64,000 bases of DNA from Hydractinia symbiolongicarpus (Eukaryota > Cnidaria > Hydrozoa > Anthoathecata > Hydractiniidae), in NCBI RefSeq assembly GCF_029227915.1, contig NC_079876.1, positions 10,850,001-10,914,000 of the forward strand, given 5' to 3'. The position numbers and the translations under genes were made by a program. The notes under the pieces are model-generated. The model was not told where the DNA came from, did not search any database, and saw nothing but the letters and a program-made list of their open reading frames with translations. Numbering within the stretch: position 1 is the stretch's first letter; every line of letters begins with the position of its first letter. Shown piece by piece: positions 22,585-36,200 of this stretch.

Positions 22585-24097
22585 GGCTAATTCGGAAAAG
22601 TATAAAAGAAAAAACTAAACAATCCGGCAACTTTACGAATTTTATATGCAAATCTGACAAAATTATTTTAAATTTATTTATTTATTTATTTTATTATAAA
22701 TACTACAAGTGCTGAACTTTGGCAATCATATTTTGCAATCAGACCCTTTTAAAAACTATGCTGAATTATGTCAATTATTAAATTCAGCACTAATAGAAAA
22801 ATACCTTGGATAGGATTCTTTGTTGGATGAATAAAATGACTGACAAATGGTTTATCGTGAATAAAGTAGTAATTTTTACACAAATAATTTAAAAAATAAC
22901 GAACTTTTTTATGTGGGTTGTTCTCAAACACACGTGGGCGGTGGACAAGAAACTGTGATGTAATTTCTCTTGGTCTATTATTCCTGAGAATATTCTAAAA
23001 TAAGAGGGTGTCAATAAGCTACAAACGCCCACATATATAAGGGCGAGTTCAGGCAACTTTTCGAATTAAATTAGCGGTTGTCTTCCAAAACCGCCCGCAC
23101 TTTCCCGAACTTGCCTGGAGCATTTCCAAAATTCAATTCCTTGTAACATACCTTGTGGACGATAGTTGGAAAAAGATGCTTTAAAAGAAAGGAGTTAATA
23201 AAGTTTATAAGTTATTTATCAAGTAAATTTTATTAAAAACAGTTCTTTTAAGAACTTTACTACCACAAATTACTTTTAATTCTTTTATAAAAAACAGAGC
23301 TCTAGCTAGCTACCTTTCGTGTGATTAAGCCTTACCTTGATTTGGATAAATCCAATTAAAATTGATAATATTGTATTCTTACATCTTCTTAGAAACAATA
23401 AAATAAAACACAGCTCGGCGCGTTATAATTGTACAAATTACTTCAATATTTCTTTAGAAAAGGGTAGCTTACACAGGAGCTTTCCAATCCAACTCAAATC
23501 TCCAGAAAAAGCACAGCAACAAAAAAGGTTAAAATACAAAAGTAAAGTCGATTAGAAACAGGCCTAGCAATAACTTTTTTCAAAAGAAGAAAACCGTTTT
23601 AATACTATTATTTTTCATTAAAATACAACTATAATAGTATTAGAAGCAAAATTGCAAAATAATGAATTAATTATTTATACAATAATTAATAATTAGCTAT
23701 AATACAAAGAAAAAAGACATATTTTAGGTCTGTAAAATATACGTGTCTAAAATGCTGACTACCGTTTCTTGTTCACAGCATATTCCTCTTTGTGTGTTCA
23801 AGTTCGGCGGATGTATAATCTGGACCAAAAGACGGGGGGGGGGCAAAATCCGGAGGTGGGAGGGGGGGTACGAGCCGTACCTATTGCACTTTTTACTAGA
23901 CTTATACTTTAACCCCTCGGTCCAAACTTATTTGTTTTATTAGAAAAAAAAATACCCTAGCTTTATGTGCAAAAATATCAGTCCTATTTTTTTACGCTGA
24001 TTTTATATGATTTTTTTGCTATCGAAATTTTGAGAATCTCAATAATTCTCTTGGTATACTTCGCGTGTTCGCTACGCAAAAAAAAAGGTGTTTATAT

Positions 24098-24154
24098 TTT
24101 TTTAATTTACTTCCTTGTACAATGTTACATTGTACAAGGAAGTAAATTAAAAAA
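24098..24154. repeat. Perfect 28-bp-arm palindrome
   Basis: The left arm runs from T6 through AATTTACTTCCTTGTACAAT to GT. A single T separates it from an exact complementary right arm. This perfect inverted repeat is unlike the decayed repeats around it. Confidence 0.95.
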
Positions 24155-27100
24155 CTACAATGACTACAATGTTAGGAGCTCTTAAGGAAGCAGTATTCTA
24201 AAATGGCTGTTTTTGTGCATTTGTCCTTGCAAATCCTCAGATGTTTGTTTTGGACAAGTTTGTGTACTAATGATAACCTTGAATACTTTAATTTCCGAAA
24301 TTCAATTCTAGGAGTACGTCAGGATGAAAGATTCCTGCAGAAGTTTGGGTCAAAGCTCAAAATATTTCTAGGTTGATTATTTGGTTTACTCCTTTTTAAA
24401 ATGAATTTTCGACTTGTATTAGACCATAATAACTATTAGTTTGATAAGAATGATTAGAGAAATTAATTTGAAGCATCAAATGAAGAATTATGTCAAAATA
24501 TGACTTATGATGATATAACAAACATTTGCAGATTATGAACGTAAGATAAGTGTAGAGTTGTAGATATTTTATTATAGGCCATCAGGCCATCCTCTTTTAA
24601 TATACCTGCTCTGATAAACAGTCACGTTATTCATCTCTCTTGGTTTACTGCTTGTTTGCATTATGTAAGCTTAAGGGCATCAAAGTATACACTTACTGGA
24701 CTTTGACTTTACAATAAGCACAGTCATGCTCAGTCATACAACTTGTAAAATATCTTTAGAAAAAGCGATAACCAGCTACAAATATGGAAAATGTAAGTCT
24801 TGTAACAAAGAGCAAAACAGGAATGAGAAAATCCAATTATGTAAGCAAAAAACAGACTGGTTTAAAGGTTCATTGATTCTCGAAGAAAAATTCTGAGTTT
24901 ACTTGAATATTTTCTGATTTAAATTATCTCAGAGATAAATCTGGCATTTAAATTCAAGAGCGTACTGGGATAAAACAGTCTGCACTGAAATAATATCTAC
25001 ATGTAAGATTTACTTTTTTGAATCAAACTCTTAAAATACTGAATATTTAAGTAAAGATCATCGGTAATGTCTACATGATGTAAAAGTATTTTAAAATATT
25101 TTAATTAAAATGCGAAAAAATTATTCAGTTTCTGATATTTAAATACCAGAGAGTGCCCAATAGCGCTTATGTGCAGAGTTAAACGTGCTTATTGGTATCT
25201 AAATTCTGCTCTTGTAGTAACTTGTACCCAGGGGAGAGGGGGGCATAAAGTGCCCGCGGTTCATAAATCCGGAAATACTTATGCCTAGATGATAAAGTTT
25301 GGCATATTTGTAAAAAGTCTAACTACAAACATATTTAAAGTAAAACAATAAATTGATGTTGTTATTGGGATTAAAAATGATATCATATTTGTAATAAAGT
25401 TTGTTATTTTTGAATGATAAAGGTGAAAACATCTGATGTTCTTGAATATTTATGTTCATGTCATTAAACCTGGTAGCTACAAAGTTGGAATATGGCATTT
25501 GTAGATTTCCAAGTAATGGATACACTGTTATGACGTTATTGGAATGGAACGATCTTTCCTTTAAATGTCTGTTAGCCCTGTGAGCCATCTATCTCATTAG
25601 CTTAGTACACCTTAGTAACCACCTGGTAACGGAAATATATGCAATAAATAATTACATCACTCATACAAGCAGATAGCACATTCAAAAATTTACAAAAGTT
25701 ACCCCTGTCTGAAGAATGTAATACTTCGCAAAGCATACATTACAAGCTTCGATAAAAGTTAGCAAAAGACACAAAGTCTGCAGTATTTGTCAAACAGAAC
25801 ATTGACGACCTAAGATAATAACCTCCAACCGATATGCATATATTTTTTTTCGTTTAAAACATTGCATGTCCGATTAAAGAAAAACACTTGAGTTAAGATA
25901 TTTGGAATTTCTTAAATAACTTAAATTCCAATGCTTTTATAGTTCGTATTCAAAACTGTCCAAGAATATCTAGATATAAACATAAGAAGTGCGTAATACA
26001 CCTGTCCACACCTTGCTCTCCATCGCATATAATAAAATGTAGGCCACCGTAACCTTTTCGTCTGCATATCATAAGACACTTGATAACAAAACATTCATTT
26101 TCTATCGTTCTTGTTAAACGCATCTAGCTGAATGCACGGTGGAGGGATATTTTCAAAACCATCTTCGATGAAGTGATATTTGCCATGAATAACGGACACG
26201 ACATATTACTTCTTGATACCATATTAGGAAATGTCATTTAGAATGACGTCATCGCATGATCGCATAATTAATATTGCGTGTACTTAGAGGATTACGTGCT
26301 TTTTCTTTCTTCGTACGTAGAAGGTTGTGATGTAACTGATAGAAAATAACAGCGCTAACCTTTAGTTGTCAAAGATATGACCTCTTTTTTTAGGCGGTAC
26401 AATCTATGGTAAAATTCTAGTCTTGTGGTGCAAAAATAATATTTCAAGAATTTAAATTTTTCATTGTATAGTTTAGAAATTAAGTAAAGTCTTCAGCCAG
26501 GCTTTATTCGGGTCCACCTCGTTTTCGTGTTGACAGTTTCTTAGCGTCAAATGATGTCATTTCGTAGTGTTGTGTCAAGGGAATGACCGGGAGTGATACA
26601 GAAACAACACTTATTTTGATGAATTTGTCTTCATTTATGGATGAGGTGGTGTCATTGAAACATAACTGTATTGTTAACAATAACTTACTTTAAATTACAT
26701 CAGTGGTTATTCGCCAAGTTTTGTATCTGAAAAATAAGAAAGAACAAAAATCCGCATCTCAGGCAGAATGCAATCTTTTTTATATCGTCCATATGTGTGT
26801 ACTTTTATCACTAGATAACATGATAACCAAGTACCTTTTTATTCTTGTCAGGTTCACACAGCGCATTTTTTAGAATGTTCAATTTTTTCTGTGTTGTTAT
26901 TGGATGCACACACTCAAGTTGCAATGGAATTTTGAAAATTGTTTTCTAAATTTTTGTGTCCTTTTTGTACGGTGCAGAAGGCAGATTTTTCTAATTTTTT
27001 ATTGTGTCGAAACCATCCAGGATGTACTGGAGAGAAATGGCGATACGATTTCCTGTGGTAAAATTTACTATAAAAAGACATGTTTGATATTTTCATCAAA

Positions 27101-30100
27101 ATATTTTCTTTTGATTTAACATAACTTTCAATCCTTCCTTATCAGGATTTTTAACTTCTGCTCTTCAGTTTTTATTAAGAACTTTTGTTGTCACTGTGCA
27201 GCAAACAGAACAAAAAAATGGTAGACGCTAGCTACAGATCTTATGCTACCCTTCCCACCGACTTTTTAAAAGTTACTGGAACTTGTTTGGAATGGAAAAA
27301 ACTTTTGCAGTTGGAACTTTTGTTGTAAAATAAAATCACGTGGTTATCTACTTTTAGTAAAGCTAATGCATCTTATTTTATTCATACCTTTTACATAACT
27401 CTAAGAACAAGATATCTCTTTGACCTTGTTGCTTACAACTTATTTTAGCGTTCAGCTCTGCTAGCTCATTTATGTGAGGTTGTGTTACTTCTCTTTTTGG
27501 TTTAGCTTGCATCAGCCGTATTCGTCTGAGACCTTATTAATGGTTTCTAAGTTTTAAATATTTAGATTGTTTCAGGTATTGTGAGTGTGTCCAGGAAAGT
27601 TAAAATGTGTCAATAGAAAACGACGATAATACTGACTAAATTAACTTTTACTGAAGTAAGTAATTCAGTCAGTCATACATCACACCTAATGTTTTGGGAA
27701 CAAAGTTAAAACAACATATTTTTTATTTTGCTAAGCTATCTACCTAGCTGTCTGTCTAAAATTTACTAAACCTGTTTTTTACTAACACAGGGCAGACAAA
27801 TGACAAAGGTTGGCAAAAATATTAAATCTGTGTTGGATTTCTCGAATACACTGTACATAAAAGGTCTACATGTTTATATTGATCAAACAAATATTTATAT
27901 TTATTGTTTATGTGAAGTGACTGCATATCAAAATACATGCTTTATGTTCATCTAATTCCGTAATCTTTATTTTTTGTTTACTTTTTAGATATTATTAAAA
28001 TAATCTTCCTCTTTAAATGTTTATCCTTTAAAAGTGTTTCCAGGAGTGACTATTAGTTAGCATCAAGCAAATACTATATTGACAAAAAATACGTTTTATT
28101 CGTGCACACCTGGTAACGCTGTACGAAGCGCCTGCCTACTTTTTATCTGCTAAATCTACTAGTACAACAAGTAATACACAAAATCACTTTTACCTTTCTC
28201 ACAATTTGACTAATGAGTGAAAATAGAATACTCGACAAATTTAAGCGACAAAATATAACGACAAATTTATTGACCATAAAAAACATAGTGGACGAATTTC
28301 GAAATGTCAAACTTTGACCTGTGAAACTTAACCTCACAAGACGTTTCAGTTTAGTAAAGAAACCGTTAAAAAAAAGTTTTTTTGTATCTTGAATATATCA
28401 TATTTCCTTTTTAAACCTTACCTTAGGTGATTCTTCTCCAGTATGTTCAACCCCGTCCCCAAGACAATTATTAGAATCAAACAAAACAGCGGGTGAGGTT
28501 GCCCTGTCTCAATGCTGGTACACCACAACAAATAAATTGTGCCATGCATTTTTTTGACGTATTTTTTGACTAGGCTTGGTTACACATCGGTTTCTTTATC
28601 GATTTATGTTAATACCCATAACATTCAACACAAGTGTGCCCATGATAGTATCAATAGTTGTTTCATTTTTTCAATGTTGGAACAATGTTGGAACAATTTT
28701 GATTAAGTTTTGTATTTTTTCCATTCTCGACCCTAAGCCTCTTTTTGAAATAAACATCAGCTTTATCTAAAAAAAACCCTAGGGACCCTAGTTTGCTTGT
28801 ATGTTGTCATCTTTTTTTGTAGGCACTCAATACGTCTATTAACATGCTCCTAAGTTTTCACTTTCGCAAAAAGCGAAATTATTTCTGTTCTAAAATCCAT
28901 TTTCAGAGGTCATGGAGAGACTGTTCAAATTTTCAATATAAGGCATACGTCATTTCGTGTAAGTTTTTAACTTAATGTCATAATTATCTTATAATTGTCA
29001 AGCAATTCACAGTTCTTCTGAGAGTAAAATATATTACCTTTGTAACACCAGTTTGCTCGATTATTCAGAACACTTTAGATATTTTCCCAAAGAAGGTGTT
29101 TTGAAGATGTTTTGTATACAAAACGTATAAAAACAAATTTGAATTAAAAATTCTGAAAAGAAAGAAAAAGAATAATGAGTAGTGAAAGAATAATAGAGAA
29201 AAATAATATATTAAAAGTTTTAAAAGTATTTACGCTTGAACCTTTTTTTTAGTTTTGTCAGATTTATTCTATTTTATCTTTTTGTCCATATTCATAAAAA
29301 CGTTACTTCAAACATGATACCAGATATTTATTGATGGTTAAACGCATCAGAACAACGCACAAAAATACATGTGCATCAATGCAAGGTCCTATCTCCATGC
29401 AAAGCAATTACATCTTACAAAGAATCTATTTTGAAGAACACAATCTAAATTAAAGTTCTTTTCATGCTGGGGATTTGTCTAATTTTAAGATAAATGATTT
29501 TTTAAAATATTTTTTAATTATTCAACAGTTTGTTTACAAAATATGCATGTTACTTCTCGGGTAGCCATTTTTATTTATTTTCTTATGGTTACAAGTAGAA
29601 TTTCGGGTGTTTATCCAACACAAAAAATTTAAAAAATACTTCTCAGACAGCCACACAACAAAACATTCATTTCTCTATCTTTTTTATTGTGCTATCGGAA
29701 AAACATTAAACTCTCCTCCTTCTCATTAATTGCTACAATAAATAACAAATAAAACGCTAAGTGTAAAAAAGCACTGCGGTGAAGTTCAGACGCTTGGGTT
29801 TCATTGTTTTGATATGGTGATTCCCCCATTAAAAACAATTCACAGTTAATCGCTATAGTATAGAAAATTTCTACATTCTATCTTTCTTGACATTCCTCTT
29901 TCTCAAGGCCTTGTTAATGGTCGGACTTGGCATCGTTTTGTGTTAGAGCTGCTTTTGGAGATTTCTTTCAACATTAATAATATATTCTTATACATTTTCC
30001 TTTTCGAATCTTCTCTTTATCTTTGACTTTTCTTTCATCTAACTTTACATCATAACTTAGTCGGACAGACAGATCTCTGTACAACTTTCTTCAACTTTAT

Positions 30101-30255
30101 TTCAACAGAGGAAGAATAATTGCAAGTTACAGATTTTACATCAACAAGAACAAGATAATTTTACAAAAATTGGATAATCTTTGCAACAGATATTTTTGTA
30201 AACAAAGTAATCATCGATTAAAGAAATTTCTTGTTTTGGAAAAGTATTGAGAACA

Positions 30256-33200
30256 ATGAACAGCGTAGCTGATCCAGTTCTAGCTTCAACAGCTAATGTT
30301 TTTACAAAACGAAAACATTCAGTAGAAGATTCGGAATGGGGTTATGATTTTCAAGCGGTATGTACAGTTCTTATATCAATTTTTTTTTTAAGTTTAGCTA
30401 TCAATTATATTGTATTCCCGAAAGAGTCAAATCTATGTTTTAATTTTTTTGTTTACTATGTACTAAACGTGAATTTCTTTTACATTTTTTATATTTTTTG
30501 GATTATATGTTTGTTTGTTTGTTTGTTTGTTGTTTGATTGTTTCTTTGTATTTCCGGTATATATTTTTTCTTGATTTGTTTATTGTTGTTTTCTTACTTT
30601 TATTTTTTTTGATCCCATTTCCAAATTGGGGTAATTGACTAATTAGTCATGTTACCTTTTAAACAAAACTCGAAAGATTGATTTTTTGCGAAAGATAATT
30701 TAACAGAAAACATAGCTTCAAACTTTTCTGTACACCACTCCCCCTATGACGCAAAGTAAAGCTATGAACTAATATTTTTTTAGCAGTTTTACAACATTAT
30801 CAAAACAAATAAAATTTCGATAGTTTTTGGCTAAACTTTTTTTTATGAATCAAATATATAATTCGATAAAAAAATGGATAATAAGCAATTAAACATGTTA
30901 TTATTAATTAAAATTGTTTAATAATTATAAATATCAGTTTTTATTGTTCCATTTTTAAAGGGATTGTTGTTTTCGAAATTGATTATTTTAGCAGATTGCG
31001 ACTAAAAAATCAACATTTAAAATCAACTTCAATTAAACTTTGTAAACTTCTTGACTCGGTTTACATAGTAGCGTGTCTGACTTTTTAATGTCTGACTTTT
31101 TCGCCGTTTTTTTTTTTGTTTTTTTGCTAAAAAATTAAAACAAATAAAAACACAAACATCTTTGAACCAACTTGGCTCCCATACTCAGCCGGTAAATCAC
31201 AAAATCAAAAATCTGAAATAAAGTTTCTTTCTCCATACTCCACGTCTGTGCGAAAGAGTCTGGGTACGAATAAGTTAAATATGATAATACATCCACCATC
31301 AAACTTCAATCTAATCCGTTCGGATTCTTCGTGTCATTGTAATACATGGGTGACTCGGTTATGAACCCAAGAGGTTATCCAAAGTTTAACCTTTTTTCCT
31401 GGGATGGAGGTTAGTGTGTAGTTTCTCTTTAAAAATTCATTACTAGAAAATGTGTTTTTATTTTAAGCTGTAAGTTTTCATTTAATTTTCCAGGTGCTAG
31501 AATATTCACTTTATTTTTTCCTTTAATATTTTTTTTAACAAAAGCCCAAGAATTGAAAAGTCTTGTTTGTTAAGAAGTGTGTGAAGAAAAACTTAGAAGT
31601 TATATATGAAAAAATAAAGAAAAAAAACTTCACAAGGCTCCGATGATGAATATAGAAATCGACAAACAAAGAGTTATGTCGAGTTTGAATACCATTCTGT
31701 AAAATATTTCAACAACGTGTTACTTTGGTGTTTATGTTTTTGCTTTTCTCTTGTTTACAACAAAGTTTTTAACTCCGAGCAAACGAAAAATGTAGCGTCA
31801 CGTTGCGTTATCCCGTCGCGCTATCCTGTCGCGCTGTCACTAAGGCCAACGTTTTATCATAACAAACATTAAAACACACACGAGAATGTGTAACAGTGAA
31901 CAAACGCTTTTCTTGTGTAAAATAATTACACCATAACAACGGAAACTAATTTTTATTTGCTCATCAACTTTTAATTTACCTAATTTTGAACTTCGTACGG
32001 ATCAATTTAATGCTAAAATTAGCCTTTCAGGAAAACCTTATTACACAACCACCAGTCTAGTGTTATTAATAATTTCTCGCATTCTCCCCCGAGCAGCAGA
32101 GGTTAGATTTCACGCTTGATATGGCAATTTTACCGTGAACGACTTGTATGGGCACATAACTTTTGTATTCAGGCACATACTCCTATCTAGTCATTTCCGC
32201 CTTATGTCACATTGTTTAGTGAAATGAGCAAAGCAATAAAAAACTCACCTATTATAACTACGTGCTATTTTAGTGATCTTGTTACGTGACCACATTTATA
32301 ATGGGTTGTGACGTCACAATAATTGTACATACGAACCTTGGTTGCGCGCATCTCTTGTGTTTTCTCCCTTTATATTTTGTTGGTTTTGATTAGCAAATGA
32401 AGCCATAGATTAATGCTAAAGTATTTTTTTATTATCATATGATAGATAAATTTCGCAAAAAACTAATTTCCAAGAAAATTCAAATTTCTTGGAATTTTCT
32501 TAAAGCCTTTCTCTCAATATGTGATTATATATTTTGTTAATTCACAATATAGTCACGTGTTTTGAAATGGAATTTATGTCTAACCTTGATATAAAAACAT
32601 TGTTTAACCCTCACTAATCCATGTAATGTTATATGCAGCTTTCAAAGCTGTTAAAACAAGTATCTATCTGTTTTTTAGTGTTTTGTTAAGTTGTCTTAAG
32701 AAACTCACAGCGGCAAGTTTATATACAGTACGATTCACTACGTTCAGATTTGAATCTTGTTTTTTTTCTATCCCCTCCTGTGTTTACCTCTCTGCTATCG
32801 ACTTGGAATAAATATTTTGAAGAGATAACTGAAGGGGAGAGTGAGGAGTAAAGAAGAAACCATTTCGACGTTTGAAAGAAAGATTTAAATCATTTTATAA
32901 ACAAGATCAGTGAATCTTAATTTGGTTGTTTGTTTATTTTATTTGTGACCTATGAGTTTGAGAGATTTTTGAGTGAGTGATTTTTTTATTATCTCCCAAC
33001 GGTCAGGGTTTGTGTCCTCGTTTTCATTTGGAGATTTTCAACATATTGACAACAGATGATAGCAAGCTTTATCACTCCCTTTTGTTATGGCTTCTGTATC
33101 ACAACAATATTTTCGACAAGTTAAAACATTAAGTGTGTTTATCTTTCCACGCATTCATCTTGACACACCTGTGAAGACATTGCACTCGTGAAAAGAATAT

Positions 33201-36200
33201 CTCTGAGAAAAAAAATATTCTTTTTAGAACAGAACTTAGAACAACTTTGTTGCGGTGTCTTTCAAGTTTAGTGGCATTTTAAATTTTAAAATCATTTTGT
33301 TTGTTTACATCGATTTATAATATAAATACTTCAATTTTAAAATTGAACATAAAACACAAGCAAGCTACAATTGGCTTTTTTGATTGGTGCCTTATAAACC
33401 GGTGTTCATGGCGTTTTCAATAACCTGTTTGCCTATGGATTAGAAAGTGGACATTTCTCCATGCCGGTGACACCCGCTGGAGAAAGCATTACATTAAGAA
33501 CCGACTTTTTGTATAAAAATTGAAATTCGGAATTTCTGTGGTCAAACATACGATTGATAAATTATGTACATTAAATGTATATGTTAGAAAAGAAAGGCGG
33601 CTTTACTAAAAAGTGTTTATTTATCATAAAGATACACCCTTTTAACACAATGATGCTACAAAATATTTTCGTTGTGAAATTTGTAGTTAGTCCTTCACAT
33701 AGTCGTCACAGCAAACATATGAATATTGTTTAAAAAACGGGAGAATGCTGTTCAAAAATATTTACAGGTGAAAAAGCAGGTTGTCTCCTTTGCATGCAGT
33801 ATCTTCACAGTTACGTAACAGCAAGCCTAACCTGGGCACGAGGTTGGCTTTAAGAGTCGTTCAGTTGTTAATAGTTTTTAAAAGAGAACTTAAAACTTAA
33901 TTTTGTTTTCAGAATGTTATAATGTTCTTCTAAATGCAAATGGTGGGAGTTTTGTTTACATAAAAATTAAGAGATGGAGATTAAAAATGTCAGTTAAGCT
34001 CTATCTTACTTGCTTAACAAAGAATTAACAAGAAATAAGTAGAAATAAAAAATTAGGGCTGTACTATATCTAATAGAATCGGTGCTTACAGGTTGCGCAT
34101 TCAGAATGTTGGATTATTCAGATGACATGCTCTCTTTATGTACGCTCATTTGTCAGTAATTAAAACAAAATTTTTAACCTAAGCGAGGAAGTGTTGAGTT
34201 TGAGATATATACCTGTAATTATTGCCCTAAGCGTGCTCATATATTTGTATTTCCGTACAGAGAGCAATTAATAATAAAAGACACAATTTTGTTGTTAAGT
34301 GTGTTTTTAACTTTCGTTGTAGAAAGGGAAAATTTACTTAGAAAAGGGTAAGGTCATGCTCCTACGAAAACTCCATAAGCCTTAGTAATTGTGGAAACCA
34401 GGCTATGAGAGATCAGCTGATATGGAAACCAGGTCATGTAAATGTAATCCTGCAGCCTTCTTTATATCTGATAAATAAATAAAACAATTAATTGTAATCA
34501 GATTGTCTTATCAACGATCAAATATGCCCATATATGGTAATATTTTTGCAAAATGGCTAAGGATATGTTTGTTTTAATTATCGATGTTAAGTGGTTGCTA
34601 CACGACCAAATTATATCATCCGATAGGAAATCTTTTGGTTGATGCTAATGACAATAAATGGTTAATTTTTATAATAATCTATTGGAGTTAAAGCGAAGAC
34701 TTAACCTATACCTGGTTGCACTTACCACATTTTATTATTCTAAAACAAACAAATAATTAGAGACGATGGCTTCAACAGGACAGACATTTTGAACATATTC
34801 GACACTTTCCAGGTTCACATGACCATTTATTTGCGAACATATCCTGTTCGAATTTCTGGATATTAAGTCAAGAAGTTAAGAAGCACGTGGTCACATGGTA
34901 ATTTTGGAGAGCACAATAGAACACCTTAAACTTGATTAGAAAAAAATCCTCTTTATCGTAGTTCATCCCTCGTTAAAACAAAAACAAGATTCTGAACTCT
35001 ATATAAATTCTATATCCAATAAGTTATCGCAAGCTCTTAAAATGTTTTCCGAGAGGAGTGCAATTTTAATTTAGCAGGCTTGAAACAACTGACAAAAATT
35101 CATTAAGTCGCGTCAGCATTAAAAGGATACAATTTGTCGTGGAGATGTTTCCAAGTGTTATCTTGTCTAATATGTGAGCAAAGAAACACTTCACAAAGTT
35201 TCGACTTTTATAAAAAAATTGACGTAGTGTGCACCTCGAACTTAATGATGTTTAGACAATGTGAAACGAGCTCTATTTTATGACCTCTTTAGTAAATTTT
35301 ATAACTTGTGTAAAACAGCTAAAAAAATAGAAGGATAGAATATACGTGTGGTATAACACAGTTTTGAACAGAACTAAAAAAACACAAGCCAAATTTTTTC
35401 ATTCAAAAATTAGAAAACTGCGATTAAACTCTCCTTGTCAGGTTTCTAAAAAAACACCGTGTATATACAGCCTTAGAAATGACTTATACTGTAGCCTTGA
35501 CTGTAGTTTGTTTACAAAGTATTGGTGATTCCTCGGGCATGCGGTTAATGGCGATTTCCTCTATGCAGCTAAGTAAGGGATTACAAAACGCAATATCTTC
35601 TTCTCAAGTATCCGTAATAAATATCCGTATTTCCGATTTGCGGTTGCCACAAGACATGCAACTGCCATATTTTATTCCGGTTTCTTTACACGCCAAGCAA
35701 GTCATACATTTGTTGTACGGTTGGAAACGTTTCGTTTAGCACGTTGTTTTTTGTGTGCGTAGAAAAACATATGTACGTTTTCTTGGTGATTTGAAATCGT
35801 TAACCAGTGAAAAATCTATGGTGATAAACCTATGTCGCATTTTTGACAGAATCAGTTAAAAATGACTAGGCAATTAGGCTATACAGTCTAAATTAGGCTT
35901 TATACACTAATAGCTATGTTTGACCGGTTTATACGGAAAATTCGCTGCGTTGGTTACTACGGGCTTTATACAGCACTGTATAACTTTTAATACATACAGT
36001 CTCAAAAATCAACTTAATGTTGGTTTTAAAAAATTGTGAGGGCTGTTAATACGGAAAATAAATTTTGACTAAGTCACACCTCGTTATAGTTGACTTGACT
36101 TGGTGATCGAATGAAAAAGGAGTATAAGTACGAGGTTTGCACATGATGTTCGGTACACGCTCTTTAAACAACCTATACGCTAATACCAGACATGCTTTCA

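Larger units (their letters stand above)
21758..30255. other. Intergenic region between the astacin and KLF genes
   Basis: I find no supported gene other than the orphan frame at 22246-22584. Other contents are a TTTA simple repeat at 22672-22695, a partial fold-back sequence at 23003-23120, G-rich runs at 23834-23870, a 57-bp palindrome at 24098-24154, a short GGGGAGAGGGGGG tract near 25232, and generic AT-rich sequence. Small ATG frames such as 26904-27119 have no recognisable features. Confidence 0.5.
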
